Assembly: GCF_020991275.1 (NCBI RefSeq)
Contig: NZ_JAJLQY010000010.1
Coordinates: 1-64,000, forward strand
DNA: 64,000 nt
Reading direction: 5' to 3'
Origin: Actinocorallia sp. API 0066
GTDB taxonomy: Bacteria > Actinomycetota > Actinomycetes > Streptosporangiales > Streptosporangiaceae
Shown piece after piece: positions 25,641 through 33,587 of the stretch. A program made the translations under genes and the position numbers. The notes beneath the pieces are model-generated. The model was not told where the DNA came from, ran no database searches, and saw only the letters and a program-made list of their open reading frames with translations. The first letter of the stretch is position 1. The number at the start of each line of letters is the position of its first letter.

Positions 25641-26135
25641 CTAATACGTGTCCTCCGGCAGTTTCGGTAGATCTTTGAGAATCGCCGAGAACCCTCCGAG
25701 AATCTCACCGACCGGCCTGCCGTGCGAAGTGTATTTCCTGGGAATGGTGACCTCGACATAGGCCGTCCGACCGACAAGGGTCCAGGTGACGGGCTGATCG
25801 CCTTCTCCAGGCCATGGACCGCCAGGAGCCCAGAGAAGTCCAGCTATGTTCACAACATCCGGGATAAGCCCTCGGACGTCGGATGGCCGAGCGACACCAC
25901 AACGAAGGGCGATCGCCGGCTCCCCCCATGCCGCGACCAGGTTCGACGGCGGCGATACCTTTCTCCTGGGAAGCCCATCAAAGGACTTCGGATACTCAAG
26001 CGCCCCACAAATCGTCGCCGCCTGCCCCGTCGGCGAAGGAATCGGAACTTCCACGCCGCCACCCCCCGCACATCCACCGAGAACGGAAACAAGGACACCC
26101 GATCCGATCCGCATCAACAGTCTTCCGGTGTTCAA
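25641..26135 (-). CDS. DUF3515-type lipoprotein
   Basis: 164 aa. A short signal peptide ends in a lipobox (SVLGGC, Cys22), so the protein is expected to be a membrane-anchored lipoprotein. Downstream pattern ICGALEYP, AAWGEPAIALRCGV and AYVEVTIPRKYTS matches the DUF3515 actinobacterial family. Start taken as TTG 26135 with GGAGGGGG upstream; an in-frame ATG at 26114 would shorten the signal peptide. Convergent with the 24299 gene. Function unknown. Confidence 0.8.
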   Translation of the reverse strand: MNTGRLLMRIGSGVLVSVLGGCAGGGGVEVPIPSPTGQAATICGALEYPKSFDGLPRRKVSPPSNLVAAWGEPAIALRCGVARPSDVRGLIPDVVNIAGLLWAPGGPWPGEGDQPVTWTLVGRTAYVEVTIPRKYTSHGRPVGEILGGFSAILKDLPKLPEDTY

Positions 26136-26202
26136 TCCGCCCCCTCCACAACGAAGAGCCTAGATCGGCTCTGGCGCGGCGCGGCTGGGCGGGGTGCGCC
26201 GT

Positions 26203-26676
26203 TCAGGTCCGGTCGGTGGTCTTGTGGACGGTCTCCGTTGGTCCCGGGCCGGGCCAGATCTGGAGGCGGTGTTCTTCGACGGGTTCGTCCTCGTTGTTGA
26301 GGGCGTCGGCGGCGTGGCCGGCGGGACGGCCCCGGGTGCTGATCCTGACGCGGACCTCGCCCGGCCCCCCGATGAGGTCGGGCAGGTCGTCGCGTTCGCC
26401 CGAACCCCACTCGCTGACCTCCAGCGCACCCGACGTCGCCGGGTAGCCGATCTCGACGATCTCCTCCCAGTCGTCGAGGTCGAGGGCCGGTTCGGTGTCG
26501 AGTGGTTCGACGTCCAGCCAGATCGGTCCGGTGTGGAGGCCGGCCAGGACGCACACGCCGTTCGTGTCGGCTCCGATCAGGCCGTTCTTGACCGCGCTGG
26601 TCGAGGGCAGGTTGTCAGCCTCGGTGTCGACGAGGAAGTACTGGTGGTGGTGCACCCACAAGCGGACGCGAGGCAC
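26203..26676 (-). CDS. Hypothetical acidic protein
   Basis: 157 aa, GTG start, not recognised. It begins with RLWVHHHQYFLVDTE, contains many acidic residues (LDLDDWEEIVEIGYPATSG) and ends in a low-complexity tail. Codon bias is normal for the genome and no other frame competes, so it is probably real. Nearest neighbour is the SARP gene 25 nt away on the same strand, but it is not part of the sugar operon by content. Confidence 0.6.
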   Translation of the reverse strand: MPRVRLWVHHHQYFLVDTEADNLPSTSAVKNGLIGADTNGVCVLAGLHTGPIWLDVEPLDTEPALDLDDWEEIVEIGYPATSGALEVSEWGSGERDDLPDLIGGPGEVRVRISTRGRPAGHAADALNNEDEPVEEHRLQIWPGPGPTETVHKTTDRT

Positions 26677-26701
26677 AGGGGCTGGCTCCGGGGGTCGGGG
26701 G

Positions 26702-27514
26702 TCAGTTGAAGGTCAGGGTCAAGGTGTTGGAGGGGGAGGGGTGTGTGGGGGGGTCGGCTGGGTGGGGGCTCAGGAGGCGGAGTTGGAGGCGTTTGAGTTC
26801 CAGGGTGGGTTCGACGCCGAGTTCGTCCGCCAGGAGGCGGCGGACGTGCTCGTAGGCCTGGAGCGCGTCGGCGCGGCGGCCCGTGGCGCCCAGGGCCGCG
26901 ATCAGGCGACCGTGGAACCACTCGTTGAGAGGGTAGTCGTTGATCAGGCGGCGCAGCTCAGGAATCGACTCCCGGTGCAGGCCCATGCGCTCCTTGGCCT
27001 CGATCCGGATCTCGTAGGCCCGGATGCGCAGCTCGTCCAGGTGGGCGATGTGGCCGACGAGGAGGTCGCCCGCCGGGAAGTTCGCCAGCGCCGGGCCGCG
27101 CCACAGCTCCAGGGCCTGCTGGACGGCGCACAGCGCCAGCGCCGGATCGCCGTCCGCGAGTTCGCTGCGCGCGTGGTCGATCAGGTCCTCGAACACCTGG
27201 ACGTCCACCTCGTCACGGTCCACGTGGATCGAGTAGCCGGGCGGCGACGTCGTGATCAGCGCGCGGTCGGGGTCGGCCAGCCGCTCGTTCACGAACATCC
27301 GGCGGGCGTGGTAGACGTACGTCTGCAAGGTGGTGACGGCGCTGCGCGGCGGGTTCGCCGCCCAGAGCTCCTGGATGAGCGCCTCGGCCGTGACTATCTC
27401 GTTCGGCCGGCTCAGCAGCAGCGCGAGGGTCTGGCAGACCTTGGGGGTGCCGGGGCGGTGCGTCCTGCCGTCGTCGGTCACGATCTCGAAGGGGCCGATG
27501 AGATTGAAGCGCAC
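26702..27514 (-). CDS. SARP-family pathway activator
   Basis: 270 aa. N-terminal OmpR-like winged helix (FNLIGPFEIVTDDG; PKVCQTLALLLSRPNEIV; AVTTLQTYVYHARR) followed by a bacterial transcriptional activation domain (FEDLIDHARSELADGDPALAL; ELRRLINDYPLNEWFHGRLI). Size and layout match ActII-ORF4/DnrI-type SARPs that activate type II PKS clusters by binding heptamers repeated every 11 bp. Start GTG 27514 is chosen for the GAGGAG site 8 nt upstream; GTG 27523 is in frame but overlaps that site. Last gene of the sugar operon. Candidate operators lie at 32.36, 38.5, 40.45, 43.55/43.65 and 46.7 kb. Confidence 0.93.
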   Translation of the reverse strand: MRFNLIGPFEIVTDDGRTHRPGTPKVCQTLALLLSRPNEIVTAEALIQELWAANPPRSAVTTLQTYVYHARRMFVNERLADPDRALITTSPPGYSIHVDRDEVDVQVFEDLIDHARSELADGDPALALCAVQQALELWRGPALANFPAGDLLVGHIAHLDELRIRAYEIRIEAKERMGLHRESIPELRRLINDYPLNEWFHGRLIAALGATGRRADALQAYEHVRRLLADELGVEPTLELKRLQLRLLSPHPADPPTHPSPSNTLTLTFN

Positions 27515-27519
27515 GCAGA

Positions 27520-28506
27520 TCACTCCTCGTCGGTGGGCAGCGCGCGCGGTGACGCGCCGGTGTGGATCCGGTCGAGCAGGACCGCCTGGTCCAGGACCAC
27601 GGGCTCCAGCGCGGTGCCGCCACGGGCGGCCTCGGTGAAGGCGGCGAGCGTGTTGCGCACCTGGTCGTCGGCCGGAAGGACGAGGTCCCGGACTTCGTCC
27701 TTGCGCTCCAGCCGGACGCGCGGCGGCATCTCGGCCGGCGGGGTGAACGCGCGGTCCACCGTGAGGACGCCTTCGCTTCCCCAGATCTCGTACGCGGACC
27801 GGTAGGCGTGGTCCAGCCCGAAGGCGAGGTGGACGCCGGTTCCGGAGGGGGTGCGGAGCAGGGCGGTACCGGAGACGTCCACGGGACGGCCCGGCGCGCC
27901 GCCGGTGCGGGAGGCGCCGAGGAGTTCCAGGTCCGCGCCCAGGAAGTACAGGGCGGCCCGGACCGGGTAGACCCCGGTGTCCCAGAGCGCGCCGCCGCCC
28001 AGCCGCGGGTCGTACCGGATGTCGCCGTCGGGGAGCCGGGGGATCGCGAACTCGGCGCGCAGGAACCTGATCTCGCCGATCGCCCCGTCCTCGACGAGCC
28101 GCCGTACCTCGGCGTGCTGCGCGTGGTGGACGAACATCACGTTCTCCCGCAGGGCGAGCCCCGAGGTCGCGGCCAGGGCGGCGAGTTCGGCGGTCGCCGC
28201 CGGGTCGGTCGTGAGCGGTTTCTCGCCGAGCACGTGTTTGCCCGCCTCCAGCGCGGCCCGTACCCACTGCTCGTGCAGGGCGGCGGGCAGCGGCACGTAG
28301 ACGGCGTCGATGTCGTCGCGGGCGAGGAGTTCGGCGTACCCGTGGACGGCCTCGCAGCCCGCGTCGGCGGCGGTCCGCCGGGCGCGCAGGGGGTCCCGGG
28401 AGGCGACCGCGACGAGCCGGGTGTCCGGGAAGGCGTTGATGGCCGGCAGCATCCGGCGGCGGGCGATGCCGGCGCAGCCGAGCACACCCATGCGCAAGGG
28501 TTCCAT
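27520..28506 (-). CDS. NDP-hexose 3-ketoreductase (Gfo/Idh/MocA family)
   Basis: 328 aa with an N-terminal NAD(P)-binding fold (MGVLGCAGIARRRMLPAI) and the conserved EKPLTT motif (about 93-98) holding the catalytic lysine. In deoxysugar pathways this family (SpnN/UrdZ3-type) reduces the 3-keto group left by 2,3-dehydration, giving a 2-deoxy-4-keto sugar. Adjacent to the 2,3-dehydratase gene with stop-start contact, as expected for enzymes acting in sequence. Confidence 0.88.
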   Translation of the reverse strand: MEPLRMGVLGCAGIARRRMLPAINAFPDTRLVAVASRDPLRARRTAADAGCEAVHGYAELLARDDIDAVYVPLPAALHEQWVRAALEAGKHVLGEKPLTTDPAATAELAALAATSGLALRENVMFVHHAQHAEVRRLVEDGAIGEIRFLRAEFAIPRLPDGDIRYDPRLGGGALWDTGVYPVRAALYFLGADLELLGASRTGGAPGRPVDVSGTALLRTPSGTGVHLAFGLDHAYRSAYEIWGSEGVLTVDRAFTPPAEMPPRVRLERKDEVRDLVLPADDQVRNTLAAFTEAARGGTALEPVVLDQAVLLDRIHTGASPRALPTDEE

Positions 28507-29894
28507 CAGAGCCTTACCGCTCCCGATACCAGGCAGGACAGCAAGGTCCGGGCCTGCACGTTGAGATAGTGGTTGTGGCTCAACAGGCCGGTGAGCTGGT
28601 CGGCGGTGGCCCACAGGTAGCCCGGCGGTTCCTCCGGGGGCGTGTCGGCTTCGTCCGCGTCGACGAAGAGGTAGCGGCTCTCGGCGTTCAGGAACCGGCC
28701 TCCCTCCTCGGAGTGCAGTGCCTCGTACCGGACGCGCGACGGGTCGGCGGCCGTCACCAGGTCGAGGAACGGCGGAGCGGGGTGGCCCCAGTTCGACGGG
28801 GTGTACTGCACGGTGGGCCCCAGCTCGACCTTCTCCACAAAGCCCGCCTCGACCCGCGCGTGGACGAGCAGGTGGGGCACGCCGCCGATGGTCCGGGTCA
28901 GGAACGCCGTCACGCCGGTGCCGGTGGGTTCGAACAGCGGCTGGGTCCAGCCCGTCACCTCCCGGCTCTCCGCCTCCACCGCGACGGCGACGACGCTGAA
29001 GTACCGGCCCTCCTCGTGGTCGATGGACCGTTCGCCGCGCCGCCAGCCCCGGATCCGTTTCAGCGGGACCCGGTCGACCCGCACGTCGTGCCGCGACCGT
29101 TCCGCGGTGAACCAGGACAGCAACTCCACGTCGGAGTGCAGGGCGAGGCCCGAGGGCGAGGAGTGGGGGGCGCAGGCCAGCACGGTCCGCGTGTCCATGT
29201 TGACGACGTTGTCCCGGCGCAGCAGCTCGCCCACCTGGCCCAGGGTCAGCCAGCAGAAGTCCGGGTGGAGCGGGACGTCGCCGCTCACCTCGACGATCAT
29301 GTTCCGGTTGCTCTTGCGGAGGAACCACGACCCGTGCTCGGACTGCAGCACGTCGGCCAGGACCCGGCTGCGCGACCGGTCCACGAAGTACTCCAGGTAG
29401 CGGACGTCCGCGCCCCGGTGGGCCTTGGTGTAGTTGCTTCGGGTGGCCTGGACGGTGGGGGACAGTTGGAGCAGGTTGCGGTTCCCCGGCTCCATCTTGG
29501 CCTGTAGCAGCAGGTGGAGGACGCCGTCGATCTCCTTGACGACGATCCCGAGGATACCCACCTCGGGTTGCCTGATGATGGGCTGCTCCCACTGGCGGAA
29601 CGGGCCGGAGTCCGTGGTGACCCGCAGCCCCTCGACGGAGAAGAACCGGCCGGTGCGGTGCACGATGTCGCCGGTGTCCTCCTCGAAGTGCCAGCCGTCC
29701 AGGTCCGCGAAGGGGATGCGCTCGACGCTGAACCGGCGGGCCGCGGCGCGCGCTTCGAGCCAGTCGGCGATCTCCTCGGTCCGCAGGTGGGCGCCCGCGG
29801 TGGCCGCCGCCGAGCGCGCGAAGCGGTGCCGTGGGCCGTCGTCGGCGCGGGCGACGAGCGGCGCGGTGGACCTGCCGATCGGGAGGGTCGTCAT
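28506..29894 (-). CDS. NDP-4-keto-6-deoxyhexose 2,3-dehydratase
   Basis: 462 aa composed of two homologous halves, as is typical of the EvaA/SpnO/TylX3 dehydratases: the first half holds FSVERIPFADLDGWHFEEDTG, then QLSPTVQATRSNY; the second half repeats them as VDRVPLKRIRGWRRGE and ELGPTVQYTPSNW. It removes water across C2-C3 of the NDP-4-keto-6-deoxy sugar, the committed step to 2-deoxysugars. ATG overlaps the upstream 3-dehydratase stop (ATGA). Confidence 0.93.
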   Translation of the reverse strand: MTTLPIGRSTAPLVARADDGPRHRFARSAAATAGAHLRTEEIADWLEARAAARRFSVERIPFADLDGWHFEEDTGDIVHRTGRFFSVEGLRVTTDSGPFRQWEQPIIRQPEVGILGIVVKEIDGVLHLLLQAKMEPGNRNLLQLSPTVQATRSNYTKAHRGADVRYLEYFVDRSRSRVLADVLQSEHGSWFLRKSNRNMIVEVSGDVPLHPDFCWLTLGQVGELLRRDNVVNMDTRTVLACAPHSSPSGLALHSDVELLSWFTAERSRHDVRVDRVPLKRIRGWRRGERSIDHEEGRYFSVVAVAVEAESREVTGWTQPLFEPTGTGVTAFLTRTIGGVPHLLVHARVEAGFVEKVELGPTVQYTPSNWGHPAPPFLDLVTAADPSRVRYEALHSEEGGRFLNAESRYLFVDADEADTPPEEPPGYLWATADQLTGLLSHNHYLNVQARTLLSCLVSGAVRL

Positions 29895-31195
29895 GGGTGC
29901 GCCGCCACGAACTCCCTGACCGAGGCGGTGACGTAGTCGAGCATCTCCTCGGTGAGCGCCGGGTAGACGCCGATCCAGAAGGTCTGGTCGGTGATGATGT
30001 CGCTGTTGGTGAGGTCCCCCACCACCCGGTGCCGGCTGCCGATGTAGGCGGGGTGCCGGGTCAGGTTGCCGGCGAACAGGCGTCTGGTGCCGATCTTGCG
30101 GGTCTCCAGGAAGTCCACGAGCGCGGCCCGCGAGAACGGGGCGTCCGGCTCGACGGTGAGTGCGAAACCGAACCAACTGGGGTCGCTGCGCACGGTCGGC
30201 TCGGGCAGGAGCAGGTGCGGGGTGCCGTCCAGGCCCGCGCGCAGCCGCTTCCAGTTGTCGCGTCTGGCGGCGCCGAACCGGTCCAGTTTGTCGAGCTGGG
30301 TCAGGCCCAGCGCGGCCTGGAGGTCGGTGGCCTTAAGGTTGTAGCCGATGTGGCTGAAGATGTACTTGTGGTCGTAGCCCTCGGGGAGGGTGCCCATCTG
30401 GTAGCCGAACCGTTTGAGGCACTTGTTCGTCTCGCCCGGTTCGCACCAGCAGTCCCGGCCCCAGTCGCGGAGGGATTCCACGATCCTGGCCAGCGCGAGG
30501 TTCGAGGTGAGCACGCAGCCGCCCTCCCCCATGGACAGGTGGTGGGCGGGATAGAAGCTGACCGTGGCGATGTCGCCGAAGGAGCCGGTGAGCCTGCCGT
30601 CATAGGTGGAGCCGACGGCGTCGCAGTTGTCCTCGATCAGAAAGAGATCGTTGTCCTCGGCCAGCTGTGCGATCTCGGCGACCTCGAACGGGTTCCCCAG
30701 CGCGTGCGCGATCATGATCGCCCGGGTTCGGGGGCCGACGGCCTCGGCGACCCGGGCGGCCGTGGTGTTGTAGGTGCGCAGCTCGACGTCGACGAAGACC
30801 GGGACCAGCCCGTTCTGGATGATCGGGTTGACGGTGGTCGGAAAGCCCGCCGCGACCGTGATCACCTCGTCGCCGGGGCGCAGCGCCCGGTCCTCGAGCA
30901 GGTGGGACGTGAAGGCGGTCATCGCCAGCAGGTTCGCGGACGATCCCGAGTTCGTCAGGTGCGCCTTGCGGTGTCCGAGCCTGCGCGCGAACCGCGACTC
31001 GAACCTGCGCGCGCTGGGTCCCGCCGCGATCCGCAGGTCCAGCGCCGCCTCGACGAGCGCCTTGCGGTCCTCCTCGTCCAGGACCGCGCCCGCCGGCCAG
31101 ATCTCCGTGACGCCGCCCACGAAGGGGCGTTCCTGTTGGGCGTTCTGATGGTATTTCGCGACCTCGTCGAGGATGAGGTCCCTGTGGGCGTTCAT
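29891..31195 (-). CDS. NDP-4-keto-6-deoxyhexose 3-dehydratase (SpnQ/RfbH/ColD type, PLP/PMP)
   Basis: 434 aa DegT/DnrJ/EryC1-fold enzyme. At the position where aminotransferases carry the PLP lysine it has histidine (FYPAHHLSMGEGG), and it has the cysteine-rich CWCEPGETNKC loop that holds the iron-sulfur centre of E1-type 3-dehydratases. It therefore removes the C3 hydroxyl rather than transferring an amine. SpnQ needs a reductase partner, not encoded in this window. Flanked by overlaps with rmlB and the 2,3-dehydratase gene. Its presence beside a 2,3-dehydratase means a 2,3,6-trideoxy sugar intermediate. Confidence 0.92.
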   Translation of the reverse strand: MNAHRDLILDEVAKYHQNAQQERPFVGGVTEIWPAGAVLDEEDRKALVEAALDLRIAAGPSARRFESRFARRLGHRKAHLTNSGSSANLLAMTAFTSHLLEDRALRPGDEVITVAAGFPTTVNPIIQNGLVPVFVDVELRTYNTTAARVAEAVGPRTRAIMIAHALGNPFEVAEIAQLAEDNDLFLIEDNCDAVGSTYDGRLTGSFGDIATVSFYPAHHLSMGEGGCVLTSNLALARIVESLRDWGRDCWCEPGETNKCLKRFGYQMGTLPEGYDHKYIFSHIGYNLKATDLQAALGLTQLDKLDRFGAARRDNWKRLRAGLDGTPHLLLPEPTVRSDPSWFGFALTVEPDAPFSRAALVDFLETRKIGTRRLFAGNLTRHPAYIGSRHRVVGDLTNSDIITDQTFWIGVYPALTEEMLDYVTASVREFVAAHP

Positions 31196-32202
31196 CGGAT
31201 CCCGCCTTCCTTCGGTGCCCGGGCGGGCGGTCCACCCGCGTGCTTGATCGACTTCCACCTGCCCGGGTTGTCGCGGTACCAGTCGACGACCCCGGCCAGC
31301 CCGTCCTCAAGGGTGATGCGGGGGGTGTAGCCGAGTTCGTCGCGGAGTTTGGTCCCGTCCAACGAGTAGCGCAGGTCGTGGCCCTTGCGGTCGGCGACCC
31401 TGCGCACCCGCGACCAGTCGGCGTCGCACAGGGACAGCAGGCGCTCGGTCATCTCCAGGTTGGTCAGTTCGCTGCCGCCCGCGATGTTGTAGACCTCGCC
31501 CGGCCGCCCCCCGTCGAGCACCAGGGCGACCGCCCGGCAGTGGTCGTCGACGTGCAGCCACTCGCGCACGTTGCGCCCGTCGCCGTACAGCGGGACGGGC
31601 TCGCCCTCCAGCAGGTTCGTGACGAACAGCGGGATCAGCTTCTCGGGGTGCTGGTGCTGGCCGTAGTTGTTGGAGCAGCGGGTGATCGACACGTTCAGGC
31701 CGTGGGTGCGGTGGTAGGCCCGCGCGATCAGGTCGGACCCCGCCTTGGAGGCCGCGTACGGGGAGTTGGGCAGCAGCGGCGACTCCTCCGTCCAGGAGCC
31801 CTCCGCGATCGATCCGTACACCTCGTCGGTGGAGACGTGCACGACCCGGCCCACGCCGTACTCCAGGCAGGCGTCCAGCAGCGCCTGGGTGCCTCGCACG
31901 TTGGTTCTGACGAACTCCGCCGCCGAACCCACCGACCGGTCGACATGCGATTCGGCGGCGAAGTGCACGACCGCGTCATGGCCCGGCAGGACCCGGGCGA
32001 GCGCCTCGGTGTCGCAGATGTCGCCCTGGACGAACTCCAGCCGGGGGTGCGTCGCGGGGAGCCGGTCGCGGGATCCGGCGTAGGTGAGCTTGTCGAGGAC
32101 CGTCACCCGGGTCTCGGTGTGCCCCGCGTAGCTTCCGTGCAGCAGGGACCGGGCGAAGTACGACCCGATGAATCCGGCCCCGCCGGTGACCAGCAGCCTC
32201 AT
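31192..32202 (-). CDS. rmlB: dTDP-glucose 4,6-dehydratase
   Basis: 336-aa extended SDR. GxxGxxG (VTGGAGFIGSYFARSLL, 5-21), VHFAAESHVDRSV, the Thr-Asp-Glu triad in VSTDEVYGS, YAASKAG, and the RCSNNYGQHQHPEKLIP signature are all present. It converts dTDP-glucose to dTDP-4-keto-6-deoxyglucose. First structural gene of the leftward operon rmlB / 3-dehydratase / 2,3-dehydratase / 3-ketoreductase / SARP, all overlapping or nearly so. A 15-codon mini-ORF overlaps its start. Confidence 0.95.
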   Translation of the reverse strand: MRLLVTGGAGFIGSYFARSLLHGSYAGHTETRVTVLDKLTYAGSRDRLPATHPRLEFVQGDICDTEALARVLPGHDAVVHFAAESHVDRSVGSAAEFVRTNVRGTQALLDACLEYGVGRVVHVSTDEVYGSIAEGSWTEESPLLPNSPYAASKAGSDLIARAYHRTHGLNVSITRCSNNYGQHQHPEKLIPLFVTNLLEGEPVPLYGDGRNVREWLHVDDHCRAVALVLDGGRPGEVYNIAGGSELTNLEMTERLLSLCDADWSRVRRVADRKGHDLRYSLDGTKLRDELGYTPRITLEDGLAGVVDWYRDNPGRWKSIKHAGGPPARAPKEGGIR

Positions 32203-32246
32203 GGCGCGGATGTCGAGCCGCTGTCGGTCAGGGGACGCTGTCTCAT
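32199..32246 (-). CDS. Possible 15-aa leader mini-ORF before rmlB
   Basis: ATG with AGGAG 5 nt upstream encodes MRQRPLTDSGSTSAP and stops at a TGA that overlaps the rmlB ATG (ATGA). It could couple translation or act as a leader peptide. Similar overlapping mini-ORFs precede the genes at 38382 and 56086. Short enough to be chance, hence the low confidence. Confidence 0.3.
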   Translation of the reverse strand: MRQRPLTDSGSTSAP

Positions 32247-32358
32247 GAGAGCTCCTAGCGCGATCGAACCGGGTTTCATCCTCCGCGCCCCGGCCGTCGC
32301 CGCTCAACATGCGCGACTTCAGAACCGGGCCCGCTTTCGCAGAGGAACGTCAGGGCTG

Positions 32359-32398
32359 CCAGGGGACTGTCAGGCGGCGTTCAGAACCGGGTCAGGTC
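32359..32398 (+). promoter_or_regulatory. SARP-type heptamer array (11-bp period)
   Basis: CCAGGGG (32359), TCAGGCG (32370), TCAGAAC (32381) and TCAGGTC (32392) start exactly 11 bp apart, with another TCAGGGC at 32350. This is the direct-repeat geometry bound by SARPs. It lies about 70 bp before the oxygenase GTG at 32465 and faces the rmlB operon on the other side. A 12-bp direct repeat TTCAGAACCGGG (32318 and 32380) also occurs in this 262-bp divergent region. Confidence 0.6.
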
Positions 32399-32464
32399 CC
32401 GGCCGCGACCCGGCCTCCAGCGGGACTCGACCGGCTCTCCAACGGCGCCCGGCAGGGTCCCGGT

Positions 32465-33547
32465 GTGAACCCCGACGAGCCGTTCCCGCCTCCGGCGCTG
32501 AGGCGTGCCGCTGAAACAGCCGCGCGCGGCGCGGCGAAAGCCGACGAGCACCGGGTTCTTTCGGCGGAGGTCGCCGAGTCCCTGGTCGCGGCGGGCTTCT
32601 CCCGGCATTTTGTGCCCGCGCGCTGGGGTGGCGCGGACGGCGCCGCGACCGGGCTGGTGCGGGCGGCGGCCACCGTGGGCGAGGGCTGCGCCTCCGCGGC
32701 GTGGTGCGGTGCCGTGGCGGCCGGTTCCAGCCGGATGGGCGTCTATCTGCCGGAGGAAGGCCAGGCCGAGCTCTGGGCGGACGGTCCGGACACGCGGGTG
32801 GTCGGCGCGCTCGTCCCGGCCGGACGTGCCGAGCGGACGGACGGCGGCTGGCTGGTCAGCGGCTCCTGGGACTTCACCAGCGGCGTCGACCATTCCGACT
32901 GGGCTTTTGTCTGCGCGCCCGACGCCGACGCCCGGCCGTGGTTCTTCGCCGTGCCACGGTCCGGGTACCGGATCAGGGACACCTGGCACAACGTCGGCAT
33001 GCGCGGCACGGGAAGCAACACGCTGGTCCTGGACGGGGTGTCGGTGCCCGCGCACCGCGCGTTCGACCGGGCGGAGATGCTGGCCGGGCGCGCGGTCGGG
33101 TCGCGGTCGCCCTGCCACACGGTGCCGCTGCGCGGCGTGAGCGGCCTGATCTTCGCCGCGCCGGCCCTCGGCGCCGCGCGCGGGGCCGCGCGCGAGTGGA
33201 CGACCCGGTTCAGGGGCGGCGGAGAGACGGCGCGGCTGGCGGCCGCGCGCGCGGCGGGCGCGATCAACGTCGCGGACCTGCTCCTGGAGACGGCCGCCGC
33301 CCGCTGCGACCGGGGCGGGCTGACGCCGGAGGAGTCGCTCCGCCAGCCGTACGACTGCGCGCTGGCCGTCGACCACCTGGTCGACGCGGTCGAGGGGCTG
33401 TTCCGCGGCGCGGGATCACGCGGCCAGCTCGCGGCGAGCCCCCTGCAGCGCTTCTGGCGGGACGTCCACTGCCTGGCCAGCCATGTCGCGCTGCGCCGGG
33501 AGCCGGCCGCCGTCGCGTACGGCGGCCACCTCCTGGACGCCGAATGA
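32465..33547 (+). CDS. Two-component flavin-dependent monooxygenase, oxygenase component (acyl-CoA dehydrogenase fold)
   Basis: 360 aa of the acyl-CoA dehydrogenase-like hydroxylase group (HpaB/ActVA-ORF5 style): an N-terminal helical domain (AESLVAAGFSRHFVPARWGG), a middle beta domain (GGWLVSGSWDFTSGVDHSDW; TWHNVGMRGTGSNTLVLDGV) and a C-terminal helical bundle (QRFWRDVHCLASH). Such enzymes hydroxylate phenolic polyketide rings with reduced flavin supplied by a separate reductase; the FMN reductase at 42.9 kb is the obvious partner. GTG start chosen in the absence of a nearer ATG; only a weak AGGG site precedes it. Ends at a strong hairpin. Confidence 0.85.
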   Translation: MNPDEPFPPPALRRAAETAARGAAKADEHRVLSAEVAESLVAAGFSRHFVPARWGGADGAATGLVRAAATVGEGCASAAWCGAVAAGSSRMGVYLPEEGQAELWADGPDTRVVGALVPAGRAERTDGGWLVSGSWDFTSGVDHSDWAFVCAPDADARPWFFAVPRSGYRIRDTWHNVGMRGTGSNTLVLDGVSVPAHRAFDRAEMLAGRAVGSRSPCHTVPLRGVSGLIFAAPALGAARGAAREWTTRFRGGGETARLAAARAAGAINVADLLLETAAARCDRGGLTPEESLRQPYDCALAVDHLVDAVEGLFRGAGSRGQLAASPLQRFWRDVHCLASHVALRREPAAVAYGGHLLDAE

Positions 33548-33581
33548 CGCCGGCCGCGCCTCCGGGAAGGCGCGGCCGGCG
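33548..33581. terminator. Bidirectional hairpin terminator
   Basis: Perfect 13-bp stem (CGCCGGCCGCGCC / GGCGCGGCCGGCG) with an 8-nt loop fills the gap between the convergent oxygenase and ActVI-1-like genes. No U-run, as is usual in high-GC actinomycetes. Confidence 0.8.
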
Positions 33582-33587
33582 GTCCCG

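Noticed and set aside
27515-28267. N-terminal extension of the SARP frame into the ketoreductase gene
   Set aside because: The extension is the out-of-frame shadow of the ketoreductase; a GTG with GAGGAG at 27514 marks the real start.
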